DNA of 64,000 bases from positions 1 to 64,000 of IMG/VR virus record IMGVR_UViG_3300025138_000037; one strand, 5' to 3'. Positions 43,196 through 52,358 of this stretch are shown one piece after another; the stretch's first letter is position 1; each line of letters opens with the position of its first letter. The stretch is from a virus. Below the pieces are notes generated by a model. That model did not search any database, had not been told where the DNA came from, and saw only the letters and a list, made by a program, of their open reading frames with translations. The translations under genes and the position numbers were made by a program.

Positions 43196-43223
43196 TTGAC
43201 TTTTGAAAGGAGTATGATATAAT
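43196..43223 (+). promoter_or_regulatory. Early promoter overlapping the next start codon
   Basis: TTGACT, 16 bases, TATAAT. The last two bases of the -10 are the first two of the ATG at 43222, so RNA from this promoter would start inside that gene and could serve uvsX instead. The preceding TAA and GGCTTGACTTTT match the other cassettes. Confidence 0.65.
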
Positions 43224-43434
43224 GGAAGAGTTGATTAAAACAATAGACAAACAAAATATAACAGTTGATGATTATATGACCATGGTAAAGATAATACAAG
43301 CGTCTTTACAACGAGGAAGTATAAGAGCGGAAGAATGTACTACTGTTGGTACACTTTACGATAAACTAAAATTTATGATAGAGAAAACAAATAAGGAGAA
43401 TGAGAATGCCAGACTTTCTGAAACAGATAATTAA
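43222..43434 (+). CDS. Small acidic helical protein before uvsX
   Basis: The 70-residue helical protein starts [20 protein letters not shown] and has AAGGAG nine bases before the ATG. It overlaps uvsX by 29 bases. Unknown function; small genes at this place occur in relatives. A start at an internal ATG (residue 19) would be needed if transcription begins only at the overlapping promoter. Confidence 0.55.
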   Translation: MEELIKTIDKQNITVDDYMTMVKIIQASLQRGSIRAEECTTVGTLYDKLKFMIEKTNKENENARLSETDN

Positions 43435-44428
43435 AGATACAGGAAACGAATACGCCAGTTTAGTAAGTGAAGGTGTTGAAGCAGGTGATGTAGATACATT
43501 TATTGATACAGGTTCTTATATGTTTAATGCCTTACTATCAGGTAGTATTCATGGTGGTATTCCATCAAACAAAATTACTGCTGTTGCAGGTGAAAGTGCC
43601 ACAGGTAAAACTTTCTTTGTATTAGGAATGTGTAAACATTTTTTAGATAATAATCCTGATGCTGGTGTTATTTACTTTGAAAGTGAAAGTGCATTAACAA
43701 AAAAATTAATTGAAGATAGAGGTATTGATAGCACTAGAATGGTTATTATGCCAGTCACTACCGTACAAGAATTTAGACATCAATCATTGTCCGTTGCAGA
43801 AAAGTATTTAGAACAAGCTGAAGGTGATAGAAAACCTTTATTGTTTGTATTAGATAGTTTAGGTATGTTATCTACAACAAAAGAAGTTGAAGATACTGCT
43901 GATGGTAAAGAAACAAGAGATATGACTAGAGCACAGGTACTCAAAGCGGCGTTTAGAGTTTTGACTTTAAAACTAGGCCGTGCAAAAGTGCCAATGGTTA
44001 TTACAAATCACACTTATGATGTAGTTGGCGCCTATATGCCAATGAAAGAAATGGGTGGTGGTAGTGGTCTTAAATATGCTGCCAGTACAATTGTTTATCT
44101 ATCAAAGAAGAAAGACAAAGAAGGTACTGAGGTAGTAGGAAACATTATACATTGTAAGACACATAAATCCAGATTGTCAAAAGAGAACATGATGGTAGAT
44201 GTACGATTACGATATGATACAGGTTTAGACAAATACTATGGCTTACTTGACTTAGCGACAAAGTATGGTATCTTCAAACAAGTATCAACAAGAATAGAGT
44301 TACCAGATGGTACGAAACAATATGCTAAATCAATATACAGCGACCCAGAGAAATATTTCACAGACGATATACTAAAACAAATAGACGAAGCAGCACACAA
44401 AGAATATAGTTATGGTAACGAAATATAG
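43406..44428 (+). CDS. uvsX: UvsX RecA-like recombinase
   Basis: The 340-residue RecA-family protein has Walker [11 protein letters not shown] near residue 68, Walker [12 protein letters not shown], and a [11 protein letters not shown] loop. It does strand exchange for recombination-dependent replication with UvsY. ATG 43406 is eight bases after GGAG, whereas an ATG six bases earlier is too close. T4 UvsX has 391 residues, so the N-terminus is shorter, as in relatives. Confidence 0.94.
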   Translation: MPDFLKQIIKDTGNEYASLVSEGVEAGDVDTFIDTGSYMFNALLSGSIHGGIPSNKITAVAGESATGKTFFVLGMCKHFLDNNPDAGVIYFESESALTKKLIEDRGIDSTRMVIMPVTTVQEFRHQSLSVAEKYLEQAEGDRKPLLFVLDSLGMLSTTKEVEDTADGKETRDMTRAQVLKAAFRVLTLKLGRAKVPMVITNHTYDVVGAYMPMKEMGGGSGLKYAASTIVYLSKKKDKEGTEVVGNIIHCKTHKSRLSKENMMVDVRLRYDTGLDKYYGLLDLATKYGIFKQVSTRIELPDGTKQYAKSIYSDPEKYFTDDILKQIDEAAHKEYSYGNEI

Positions 44429-44717
44429 TTATGCAGACAATCCTAAGAGTGAAGTTTCAGGCTTTCACATTATGGAAGGGACTTATGATGGTGTTGTATA
44501 CACTTATGGTAAAGTCTCTTTTGTTGAAGACAAAGTAAGTGATAATCTAAGACTAAAGTTTGAGTATAACGTACATGAAAATCCCAATGAGGTGGATACA
44601 GATTGTAATGATTTTATAAATGTTATTGGTGACATTTTAGCAATTGAAGTAGAAAGGAATCCTAGTGGTAACAGCGGAGAGAATAGAGAGAACAGCACTA
44701 AAAAATTTAATACATAA
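44412..44717 (+). CDS. Conserved small protein between uvsX and gp41
   Basis: The 101-residue protein has a beta-rich first half ([21 protein letters not shown], 21 residues around 17-37) and an acidic second half; it overlaps both uvsX (17 bases) and gp41 (53 bases). Relatives keep a small gene here. No function can be assigned. Confidence 0.6.
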   Translation: MVTKYSYADNPKSEVSGFHIMEGTYDGVVYTYGKVSFVEDKVSDNLRLKFEYNVHENPNEVDTDCNDFINVIGDILAIEVERNPSGNSGENRENSTKKFNT

Positions 44718-46065
44718 CGAAGAATATATTCGTAAAGTATTACCTTTTTTAAAGGCAGAATATTTTGATGACAGAAACGAAAAGATAATCTTTTCTGAAA
44801 TTGAAAAATTTATATCTCAATATAATAAACCACCTACAAAAGAAACACTACAGATTGATATAGGCAAACGTAAAGACCTAAACGAAAAAGAATATCAAAA
44901 CATAGTTGATTTAATTTCTACACTTAACAAGGAAGAAATAGATTTAGAGTGGTTAGTTAATACTACAGAAAGATTTTGTAAAGACCGTGCAATTCATAAT
45001 GCTGTTATGGAAGGTATTCACATCATTGATGGTAGAGATAAGAACCACACACCAGAAGCAATACCAGAAATATTGAAAGATGCTCTCGCTGTATCTTTTG
45101 ATAATAATGTAGGGCATGATTACCTTGCAGATATAGAAAAAAGATTTGACTTCTATCATAAGAAAGAAAACCGTATTGCTTTTGACTTAGATTATTTCAA
45201 TAGAGCGACCAAAGGTGGTTTGCCCAACAAAACATTGAATGTTGCTCTTGCAGGTACAGGTGTAGGTAAAACTCTATTCATGTGCCATCAGGCCGCAGCC
45301 GCCTTAAATGATAACAAGAATGTATTGTATATCACTATGGAAATGGCAGAGGAAAGAATTGCTGAACGTATAGACGCCAACTTACTAGGTGTATCTATGG
45401 AAGATTTACATATGCTAAACAAAAAAATGTTTAGTGATAAAGTAACACAGTTACAAAGTAAAACAACAGGTACAGTTATCATCAAAGAATATCCAACCGC
45501 AGGTGCAGGTGCAAATCATTATAGAGCATTAGTCAATGAGTTGGCATTAAAGAAAAGTTTTAAACCAGATATTATATTCATAGACTATATCAATATCTGT
45601 GCAAGTAGTAGATTTAAGGCAGGTGCAAATGTAAATAGTTATACTTACATTAAAGCAATTGCAGAGGAATTAAGAGGATTGGCCGTAGAGTTAGATGTGC
45701 CAATTGTAACGGCAACACAAACCACGAGAACTGGTTTTGTCTCCACAGATATAGGTTTAGAAGACACATCTGAAAGTTTTGGATTACCAGCGACAGCAGA
45801 CTTTATGTTTGCTTTGATTAGTAGTGAAGAATTAGAGAAGGCAGGTCAAATGCTTGTCAAACAATTAAAAAACAGATACAATGACCCAACAATGAACCGT
45901 AAGTTTATTATAGGTGTTGATAGAAGTAGAATGAAATTGTTTGATATAGAACAGTCCGCACAGAACCTAATACAACCAGAACAGGAGAAATATGTCGAAC
46001 ACAACATCAAAAACGAAGAAACCACGGAAGAAAAGTACAAGAAGTTCCAGAACATCCAATTCTAA
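44665..46065 (+). CDS. gp41: gp41 replicative DNA helicase
   Basis: This 466-residue DnaB-type helicase has Walker A ALAGTGVGKTLF, Walker B DIIFIDYINI, and an arginine finger-like RYNDPTMNRKFIIGVDRSRMK (21 residues near 410-430). It forms the hexameric fork helicase and pairs with primase gp61. The GTG start at 44665 is supported by AAGGA eight bases upstream. It overlaps both neighbours. Confidence 0.94.
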   Translation: MVTAERIERTALKNLIHNEEYIRKVLPFLKAEYFDDRNEKIIFSEIEKFISQYNKPPTKETLQIDIGKRKDLNEKEYQNIVDLISTLNKEEIDLEWLVNTTERFCKDRAIHNAVMEGIHIIDGRDKNHTPEAIPEILKDALAVSFDNNVGHDYLADIEKRFDFYHKKENRIAFDLDYFNRATKGGLPNKTLNVALAGTGVGKTLFMCHQAAAALNDNKNVLYITMEMAEERIAERIDANLLGVSMEDLHMLNKKMFSDKVTQLQSKTTGTVIIKEYPTAGAGANHYRALVNELALKKSFKPDIIFIDYINICASSRFKAGANVNSYTYIKAIAEELRGLAVELDVPIVTATQTTRTGFVSTDIGLEDTSESFGLPATADFMFALISSEELEKAGQMLVKQLKNRYNDPTMNRKFIIGVDRSRMKLFDIEQSAQNLIQPEQEKYVEHNIKNEETTEEKYKKFQNIQF

Positions 46066-46252
46066 ATTGACATACACAGTAAAAACTGTTAAAAAACAAA
46101 AAGATATACAGTTTGAAGTATGGCAAGAGAAACCAAAGGGTAGATTAAAAACCTTTGATTTTAAAAAGGATGCTAAAGAACTTGCAGATTTCCACAATAA
46201 TAATCAAGTGTGGAGTGTAAATGGTGGTATTCCTAACTTTCTACTTGACTAA
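45992..46252 (+). CDS. Small basic protein after gp41
   Basis: The 86-residue protein has a Lys/Arg/Ser-rich N-terminus (SNTTSKTKKPRKKSTRSSRT) and a C-terminal beta-like KDIQFEVWQEKPKG and VWSVNGGIPNFLLD. AGGAG lies just upstream of the ATG. It overlaps gp41 by 74 bases in another frame. Its final LLD and TAA stop are formed by the promoter TTGACTAAATAG. Unknown function; nucleic acid binding is possible. Confidence 0.55.
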   Translation: MSNTTSKTKKPRKKSTRSSRTSNSKLTYTVKTVKKQKDIQFEVWQEKPKGRLKTFDFKKDAKELADFHNNNQVWSVNGGIPNFLLD

Positions 46253-46273
46253 ATAGTATTATTAGTATATAAG
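46245..46273 (+). promoter_or_regulatory. Overlapping early-type and late-type promoter
   Basis: TTGACT, 17 bases, TATAAG gives a sigma70-like promoter. ACTAAATA (46248-46255) followed by GTATT overlaps its -35 and matches the late elements. The gene at 46323 could therefore be read at both stages. Confidence 0.45.
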
Positions 46274-46308
46274 TGTATAATTAATAAACACTAAAGTTTA
46301 TTATACAC
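46273..46308 (+). promoter_or_regulatory. Leader hairpin before the 46323 gene
   Basis: GTGTATAATTAATAAAC and GTTTATTATACAC pair over 13 bases with a four-base bulge and a six-base loop, immediately upstream of the GGGAG RBS. It could stabilise the mRNA or act as a weak terminator for upstream RNA. Confidence 0.45.
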
Positions 46309-46322
46309 AATGGGAGTTATGA

Positions 46323-47381
46323 ATGTTAAGTTTAAAAGGTCACAACCTATTATCTGAAGCACGAAGTCGTGGCGAAGAAATGGAAGAATTTATTATTGCC
46401 GCTGTAAATGGCAGTAAAGAACCTACGTCAAAGTACGGTATACCTGCCGGTGCAGGTAAGAACGTGGCAAAATTTCTCAAATCAAAAGGTATATCAGGCA
46501 AGGGTAAAGTCCTTGGTGCAGATACAATTACTGTAACACCAGAATGGTCATCTTATTGGCCTGGTGGTAGTGTGCCTGGTTCTACGAAAACACCTAAGAC
46601 AGATTTTGTTATAGGTAAAAATAAGATATCATTAAAATCAGGAAGTGCGGCCCAACTAATGAGTGGTGGTCGTAATGAAAGTATTGCTACATTTTACACA
46701 GCGTTGAGTAGTGTTGAAGGTATGCAAAAGAAAATGATTGATAAACTCACAAAGATGTTTGAAGGTCTTGCGCCAGCCAGTGTTGCAGGTAGTGAGTTAG
46801 GTAAAGAAATCAAAAAAGGTAAAGATAAGGCAGTAATGCAAGCAAATGCCTCTCATAAAGAATTAATGGGTGAGTTAAAAGCAATCTTTGCTAAAAACAA
46901 ACAGTTTGCCAATGCATTTGCTTACGAAGCAATGTCTGGTGATGTTAAGTTTGGCCGTAAGTCACTAGGTAGTTGTAGTCATTTTCTCACAACAAGTTTT
47001 GATGGCAAGAAAGCGGCATTGAAAAAAGTATCAGATAAATCTTATGTTAATAAAATTGCAAACCAAATGAAAGTATCTGTACGTTTTAAATCATCTAGTC
47101 AAAAAGTAGGTGGTAAAAAAACTGGTAAATACAAATACTGGTCTGCTGTAGGACTGATTGTCGATAAACTGGAAGAAGAAATGAAACCTATTGAAGGACA
47201 AATACTACATGAAGGTATTATGGACAAACTCAAAGGTATATACAATAGAATGAAAGATTTTGTTGTAAAAATATTCAAAGACATCATGGCCTATGTTTCA
47301 AAAGGATTTAAAAATCTTATATCCTTTTTAGATGTAGAACCAGTTGTTGATGTTAAATCTGATGTAAAGATAGATGTATAG
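46323..47381 (+). CDS. Late-module protein with possible prohead-protease site
   Basis: The 352-residue protein opens a late-type module. It has an N-terminal LLSE/A site (residues 9-13) of the T4 gp21 type and a second LHE/G near residue 299. A central core carries TDFVIGKNKISLKSGSAAQL, which has the look of a restriction-endonuclease-like DFxxG..KxSLK strand. No family name recognised. A nuclease-fold guess rests only on that strand. It overlaps the next gene by eight bases. Confidence 0.6.
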   Translation: MLSLKGHNLLSEARSRGEEMEEFIIAAVNGSKEPTSKYGIPAGAGKNVAKFLKSKGISGKGKVLGADTITVTPEWSSYWPGGSVPGSTKTPKTDFVIGKNKISLKSGSAAQLMSGGRNESIATFYTALSSVEGMQKKMIDKLTKMFEGLAPASVAGSELGKEIKKGKDKAVMQANASHKELMGELKAIFAKNKQFANAFAYEAMSGDVKFGRKSLGSCSHFLTTSFDGKKAALKKVSDKSYVNKIANQMKVSVRFKSSSQKVGGKKTGKYKYWSAVGLIVDKLEEEMKPIEGQILHEGIMDKLKGIYNRMKDFVVKIFKDIMAYVSKGFKNLISFLDVEPVVDVKSDVKIDV

Positions 47382-48612
47382 TTTAAATAATTATTTGGTT
47401 GAGGATAAGAATACTCATTTAGAACATTTAGAAGATGATATAATCAATAATGGTTATGCAGGTGGTCAAAATGCAGTAAACTTCCTTAAAGCAACGGCAG
47501 ATTTACTTTCTGGTAATAGTGCTAAGAGTGTATCTGTTACCGTCAAGTGGGACGGTGCACCAGCAATAGTATGCGGACCTAATCCAGAAACTGGTAAGTT
47601 TTTTGTAGGTACAAAGTCTGTATTCAATGCTAAACCAAAGATTAATTATACTGTACAAGACATTAAGAACAATCATACTGGCGAAGTTGCCAACATATTA
47701 CAAGATTGTTTGAGATATCTTTCTGGTTTGAACATGAAAGAAATATTACAAGGGGACCTGATGTACAGGTCCTCAACACTAAAGAAAACTACTTACAAAA
47801 CAAGTAGTGGCAAATCTGAGCAAATGTTTTCTTTTCAACCTAATACAATTGTTTATATGGTACCTGAAAACTCAGGTCTTGGTAGAAGAATGAACAGTAG
47901 TAAATTAGGTATTATATTTCATACAACCTATAAAGGTAATAAGATGAATAAGTTATCTGCTAAGTTTGGTGCCAATGTAAAGAAACTAAGAAAAACACCT
48001 ACAGTATGGTATGATGACGCTTCATATAAAGATGTATCAGGTCATGCAACAATGACAATAGGTGAAATGCAACAACTACAAAAGACATTAAACATGGCAG
48101 AGGGTAGTTTAAAACAATCTAAAGAAATGTTAAACAAGATTAAAACAGAAACAAGTACATTGTCTGTAGGTGTGCAACTTAAAACATATCTTAACAGTTT
48201 TATTCGTGCAGCCACAGATTTACCAAGTACAAAAGAAGTGGCGACAAAGTTTAGAGAATACTTTGAACAACGAACACAAAAAGAGATAGACAGTAAGAAG
48301 ACAGATAAAGGTAAAGAGAAGTATATTGAAATACAAAAGAATGGTTTAAAATTTATTGATAGTCAAGGTAAACAAGTTTACTTTGCATGTGCCACTTATA
48401 AGACTTTACAAACAGCAAAGAAAATGTTAATAGATAAGTTAAATAAGGCAAAGAGTATAGGTACATTTAAAACAACGCCTAAGGGTCTACAAACAACAAA
48501 TCCAGAGGGATATGTTGCAGTAGATAAAAAAGGTAAGGCAGTAAAGTTAGTAGATAGAATGGAGTTCTCTTTACAAAACTTTACAGCGGCTAAGGCATGG
48601 GATAAGGGGTAA
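47374..48612 (+). CDS. DUF6267-like nucleotidyltransferase / RNA ligase-like protein
   Basis: The 412-residue protein has ligase-like motifs: Lys58-x-Asp60-Gly61 in VTVKWDGAPAIVCG (motif I), FFVGTKS, EILQGDLMY (127-131, motif III-like), NPEGYVAV (Glu378, motif IV-like) and KAVKLVDR (388-395, motif V-like). It resembles DUF6267 phage proteins. Adenylylation of Lys58 is predicted; DNA or RNA ligation is inference. Its first residues MYSLNNYLVE/D resemble T4 internal-protein capsid-targeting sequences. The upstream gene overlaps it. Confidence 0.65.
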   Translation: MYSLNNYLVEDKNTHLEHLEDDIINNGYAGGQNAVNFLKATADLLSGNSAKSVSVTVKWDGAPAIVCGPNPETGKFFVGTKSVFNAKPKINYTVQDIKNNHTGEVANILQDCLRYLSGLNMKEILQGDLMYRSSTLKKTTYKTSSGKSEQMFSFQPNTIVYMVPENSGLGRRMNSSKLGIIFHTTYKGNKMNKLSAKFGANVKKLRKTPTVWYDDASYKDVSGHATMTIGEMQQLQKTLNMAEGSLKQSKEMLNKIKTETSTLSVGVQLKTYLNSFIRAATDLPSTKEVATKFREYFEQRTQKEIDSKKTDKGKEKYIEIQKNGLKFIDSQGKQVYFACATYKTLQTAKKMLIDKLNKAKSIGTFKTTPKGLQTTNPEGYVAVDKKGKAVKLVDRMEFSLQNFTAAKAWDKG

Positions 48613-48613
48613 C

Positions 48614-49135
48614 ATGAAAGAACAAGGTAAAGGTCTTTGGCATAATATCAGAATGAAAAGAAAAAAAGGGAAACCTAAGGCGAAACCTGGTGATAAAGGA
48701 TATCCTGGACCAGGTGCATTTGATAGAGCCAATGAAGAAAAAGAAAAAAGACTAACAACAAAGATTGAAGGTAGAGATTACAAAAAAGAATATGCTAAGT
48801 TTCAATCAACAAAAGAACGTATTGCCTACCGGGCACAATTAGTAAAGTACAATAGAGACAAAGGTACTTATGGTAATGGTGACAACCTAGACGCTTCACA
48901 CAAAGATGGTAAGATTGCCGGTTTTGAGAACGCTAGTAAAAACAGAGGTAGAATAGAAAAGAGTAGAGTAAAAGGCTACAAAGAAATGAGAAAAGAAAAC
49001 GCACCAAATACTGCTGACGCTATGAAAAGATACAAAGCGGGTAAAGCAGGATTTACTGACAAGGCACACCTGAAAGCAAAAGGTAAGATTCCAAGGTCAG
49101 ATGGTGAGAAAAGAAAGAGCGACAAGTACAAATAA
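48614..49135 (+). CDS. Small basic HNH-like protein
   Basis: The 173-residue, Lys/Arg/Gly-rich protein has LDASHKDGKIAGFENASKN and RGRIEKSRVKGYKEMRK (about 97-131), which looks like a treble-clef HNH core (SH..DG..N..N/R). The first 45 residues are disordered and basic (PKAKPGDKGYPGPGAFDRAN). Nuclease activity is not certain, because no Cys zinc pairs are present. It sits between the ligase-like and NMNAT-like genes, and overlaps the latter by one base. Confidence 0.5.
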   Translation: MKEQGKGLWHNIRMKRKKGKPKAKPGDKGYPGPGAFDRANEEKEKRLTTKIEGRDYKKEYAKFQSTKERIAYRAQLVKYNRDKGTYGNGDNLDASHKDGKIAGFENASKNRGRIEKSRVKGYKEMRKENAPNTADAMKRYKAGKAGFTDKAHLKAKGKIPRSDGEKRKSDKYK

Positions 49136-50892
49136 TGAAAACGTTAAAAGAATTACTATCAAAAGGTTCAGTAGGTCGTAAGCAACCTGTAGTGTTTGCC
49201 TTTGGCAGATTTAATCCGCCAACTGTAGGACATCAAAAACTAATTGATAGAGTAATAACAATGGCAAAACGAGTGAAAGGTTTGCCTGTATTGTATGTAA
49301 GTGCTTCACAAGATAAAAAGAAGAATCCACTTACAGCAAAACAAAAATTAGATTATTTGAAGAAAGTATATCCAAGAGGTATCAAATTATTACCTGCTAC
49401 AAATAAAGAGAGAACATTCATGGAGATACTAAAGAACAATTTTGACAAGAAATATACTGATGTTTATATGATTGCAGGTAGTGATAGAGTAGCAGAATTT
49501 AAAAGATTAATTAAGAGTTATAACGGTAAAGATTATAACTTTGATACAGTAAATGTGGTAAGTGCAGGTGAGAGAGACCCAGACGCTGATGGCGTATCAG
49601 GTATCTCAGCAAGTAAGATGAGGGAGTTTGCCACAAGAAATGACTATAAAAATTTTAGGAGTAACCTTATGACAGGCACAAAGGAGAAGGATGCCATGAA
49701 ACTATTTAAAGACCTTAAAAACCAAATGGGCGTTAGAGAGAACATGTTAGCACCTAGTGACAATGACAAAGAATTAAGAGAAGAATACCACAACAATGAA
49801 ATCTTTAATATTAATGAATATGTTGAAAACAAAAAAGATGGCAGTGTTGGAAAAATAATTAAAAGAGGACCAAACTATGTACAATATGAAATGGAAGACG
49901 GTGGTGTACAGAAAGCATGGTTAGAAGACTTAGCACCTAGTGAAAGCTTAGACAGAGATTTACAAGTAGAGAGTGTTGACAAAAAGAAATTAGTATTACA
50001 AAAGAATAGTGAACAACTAAAATCTTTTAAAACATTTGACGAAGAAATTGATTCTGCTAAAGACGCACAGAAAAAAGATAAAGAAAAAAAGAAAGTAGAT
50101 AAGGTAAGAAAAATGCCTCAGACTACACCAGGACAACCGGCAGTGACAGACATTGATAACTGGACACAAGGACCTGACAATGCAGACCAAATCAAAACAA
50201 TGAGAACATTCAATAATAAAACACCAGGACAGGATAGAGATTATTCTAAACTGATAACAACAAGAAAGTTTCAAAAGTTTGAAGGTACTGATAAGACAAG
50301 ACAGGATCCTGATGTTGCAGATAAAAAAGGTACACAACCGGCAAAGTATTACTCTGGTTTATCTAAATCTACAAAGTCAGCGAGAGACGCTCACTTTAAA
50401 AAGAAAACAAAGGTAGATGATGATAGTCCATCAGCATATACACCGGCACCTGGCGATAGTAAAGGTAAAACGAAACCTAGTGTACATACAAAGAAGTTTA
50501 AACAAATGTATGGTGAAGATACAGAGGTACTATCTCTTAATGACGTGAAGATGTGGGCATTAGAAACCTCCACTATCAACAAGTTCAAAGACCGTTATCA
50601 AACTGAGTGGCGTATAGAATTAGACAAGGCTGTTGCAGACCTTTTAGAACAAGTAGAAATAGAAGAAAGCAAAGAAGCAGGTTTAAAGAAGAAAGCAGAG
50701 AAATCTGGTATGCCAATTGGTGTGTTAAGAAAAGTATATAACAGAGGCATGGCTGCATGGCGTACAGGACATAGACCAGGTACAACACCACAACAATGGG
50801 CGATGGCAAGAGTTAATAGTTTTGTGACTAAATCATCTGGTACATGGGGTAAAGCAGATAGTGACTTAGCTAAACAAGTAAGAGGTAAATAG
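49135..50892 (+). CDS. NMNAT-like nucleotidyltransferase with DUF5872-like C-terminus
   Basis: The 585-residue fusion starts with a nucleotidyltransferase domain: GRFNPPTVGH (24-33, the HxGH type motif), GSDR near 115 and ISASKMR (157-163, the ISSTxxR motif). This suggests transfer of a nucleotidyl group as in NMN adenylyltransferases. A long low-complexity, Lys/Asp-rich linker follows (about 210-470). The C-terminal AWRTGHRPGTTPQQWAMAR block matches DUF5872-like domains. The first ten residues MKTLKELLSK look like a capsid-targeting leader. Confidence 0.72.
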   Translation: MKTLKELLSKGSVGRKQPVVFAFGRFNPPTVGHQKLIDRVITMAKRVKGLPVLYVSASQDKKKNPLTAKQKLDYLKKVYPRGIKLLPATNKERTFMEILKNNFDKKYTDVYMIAGSDRVAEFKRLIKSYNGKDYNFDTVNVVSAGERDPDADGVSGISASKMREFATRNDYKNFRSNLMTGTKEKDAMKLFKDLKNQMGVRENMLAPSDNDKELREEYHNNEIFNINEYVENKKDGSVGKIIKRGPNYVQYEMEDGGVQKAWLEDLAPSESLDRDLQVESVDKKKLVLQKNSEQLKSFKTFDEEIDSAKDAQKKDKEKKKVDKVRKMPQTTPGQPAVTDIDNWTQGPDNADQIKTMRTFNNKTPGQDRDYSKLITTRKFQKFEGTDKTRQDPDVADKKGTQPAKYYSGLSKSTKSARDAHFKKKTKVDDDSPSAYTPAPGDSKGKTKPSVHTKKFKQMYGEDTEVLSLNDVKMWALETSTINKFKDRYQTEWRIELDKAVADLLEQVEIEESKEAGLKKKAEKSGMPIGVLRKVYNRGMAAWRTGHRPGTTPQQWAMARVNSFVTKSSGTWGKADSDLAKQVRGK

Positions 50893-50893
50893 T

Positions 50894-51244
50894 ATGAAAA
50901 TCAAAACAATGAAACAAGTAGAAGAAATTGATTTGGTATGTGAGGGTATGATATATGAACATGAAGAAGAAGGAATCATGGAAGCAGAATATCAAGGCAA
51001 GAAAGTTACTTTAAATGACCCTGTAAGAGGTGGCACGAAAAAGTTTTATGTCTATGTAAAGAATGCTAAAGGTAACATTGTGAAAGTATCTTTTGGTGAT
51101 CCTAACATGAGTATTAACCGTGATGACCCAGGTGCTAGAAAGTCTTTCAGAGCGAGACATAACTGTGACCAGAAAAAAGATAAGACAACCGCAGGCTATT
51201 GGTCATGTTATCAATGGCGAGCAGGTGCTAAGGTTGATAATTAG
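50894..51244 (+). CDS. Conserved small protein (DUF6321-like)
   Basis: The 116-residue protein has a conserved core KKFYVYVKNAKGNIVKVSFG and RKSFRARHNCDQKKD then YWSCYQW, a pattern frequent in T4-like phages and resembling DUF6321. Only two cysteines flank the basic segment. A GIME/A site (27-31) precedes the conserved core, so removal of a 30-residue leader by gp21 is possible. A late promoter follows. Confidence 0.62.
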   Translation: MKIKTMKQVEEIDLVCEGMIYEHEEEGIMEAEYQGKKVTLNDPVRGGTKKFYVYVKNAKGNIVKVSFGDPNMSINRDDPGARKSFRARHNCDQKKDKTTAGYWSCYQWRAGAKVDN

Positions 51245-51252
51245 TATAAATA
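51245..51252 (+). promoter_or_regulatory. Late promoter TATAAATA
   Basis: An exact TATAAATA followed by GTAAC, directly after the TAG stop of the preceding gene; ACGGAGAG provides the RBS for the ATG at 51271. Confidence 0.65.
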
Positions 51253-51270
51253 GTAACACGGAGAGAAAAA

Positions 51271-52347
51271 ATGAGATATAGTACAACTATGGCACAAATC
51301 CACGAACAGATGATGTTTGAGGAATACATTGATGGTGTTTTACAATTAGATGATGAAGCATTTGAAGAATACTATGATAGTTTGGATGCGAGCCAACAAC
51401 AAGAATTAGAAGAAGTAATTGGTAAAATTGCAAAAGGAATAGGCAAAGTTGCTGTATCTCCTATTACTTTACCATTTAAGGCAGTAAAAGGTCTTGCTAA
51501 AGGTGCGGCTAAAGTGGCGAAAGGTGCGGCTAAGGCAGTAACATCTAAACCAGCCAAAGCTGCCGGTAGTGCTGTTGCTAAAGGTGCAGGCGCAGCGGCA
51601 AAAGGTGCAGTTGGTGGTATTAAGAAACTTGCAAAAAGACTTTCAACAACAGGTCGAGCAGACGCTGCTGCAAAAAAAGCAGACGCAATCGCAAAGAGAA
51701 CATCTGAAAGAGAAAGACTGGCAAAAGAAAAAGAACGTGTAGATACTGAAAGACAAAAAGCAAAAGACAGTATGAAGAAGGACATTGAAAAAGAAAAAAC
51801 TACCTCTGCTGAATATGAGCCTAAAGATGATAAGAAACATAAGGACATGAAAGAAGACTATGAGACAACTCTTGTAGAATTTACATCTTCACAAATCGCA
51901 AGATTGAAAAAAGAGTATGAAAGTTTAAGAGGCAAAGAAACTGGCGCTAGTCCAGAAAAGTTTGCCAAACTTCGTAAGATAATGGATAGATTTAGTAAGA
52001 AACAATTACTACAACTTGTGAAGGCAGATATACCTATTCTTACATCAGGTGCTAAATCAAAGTTAGTTATTAAGTATGGTATGAAGTGGAAACAATTACC
52101 AGAAGAATTAATACCTTACATAGAGGTATTTGCTAGTGATGAGAAAGAACTAGGTGAGGAAAAGAAAAGTAATTTTAAAGAAGTTGATCCTAAAGTGATA
52201 GATAGGATTGAAAAAATGATGAGAGGTAGTAGACAAGAAAAAGATTCTATTGCTAATATGTTGAATTATTTCATGCCACCAGAAGTAGTGGACATGGTAA
52301 GATATAAACTAAAGATACCGCAAAAACGTGGTAAGATTAAATTTTAA
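51271..52347 (+). CDS. Ala/Lys-rich late protein
   Basis: The 358-residue protein has an acidic N-terminus (EEYIDGVLQLDDEAFEEYYD), an Ala/Lys/Gly-rich middle of near-repeats (KGAAKVAKGAAKAV, about 70-125), a Lys/Glu helix (about 130-190) and a folded helical C-terminus. The central part looks like a DNA-binding histone-H1-like tail. An IHE/Q site lies at residues 10-13. No family recognised. A role as a DNA-bound internal head protein is possible. Confidence 0.55.
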   Translation: MRYSTTMAQIHEQMMFEEYIDGVLQLDDEAFEEYYDSLDASQQQELEEVIGKIAKGIGKVAVSPITLPFKAVKGLAKGAAKVAKGAAKAVTSKPAKAAGSAVAKGAGAAAKGAVGGIKKLAKRLSTTGRADAAAKKADAIAKRTSERERLAKEKERVDTERQKAKDSMKKDIEKEKTTSAEYEPKDDKKHKDMKEDYETTLVEFTSSQIARLKKEYESLRGKETGASPEKFAKLRKIMDRFSKKQLLQLVKADIPILTSGAKSKLVIKYGMKWKQLPEELIPYIEVFASDEKELGEEKKSNFKEVDPKVIDRIEKMMRGSRQEKDSIANMLNYFMPPEVVDMVRYKLKIPQKRGKIKF

Positions 52348-52358
52348 GGGAGACTAAA

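Noticed and set aside
51372-51848. Long leftward frame rich in Ala and Ser
   Set aside because: It is the reverse-strand shadow of the Ala/Lys-rich late gene at 51271-52347; it has no RBS or promoter and an implausible composition.
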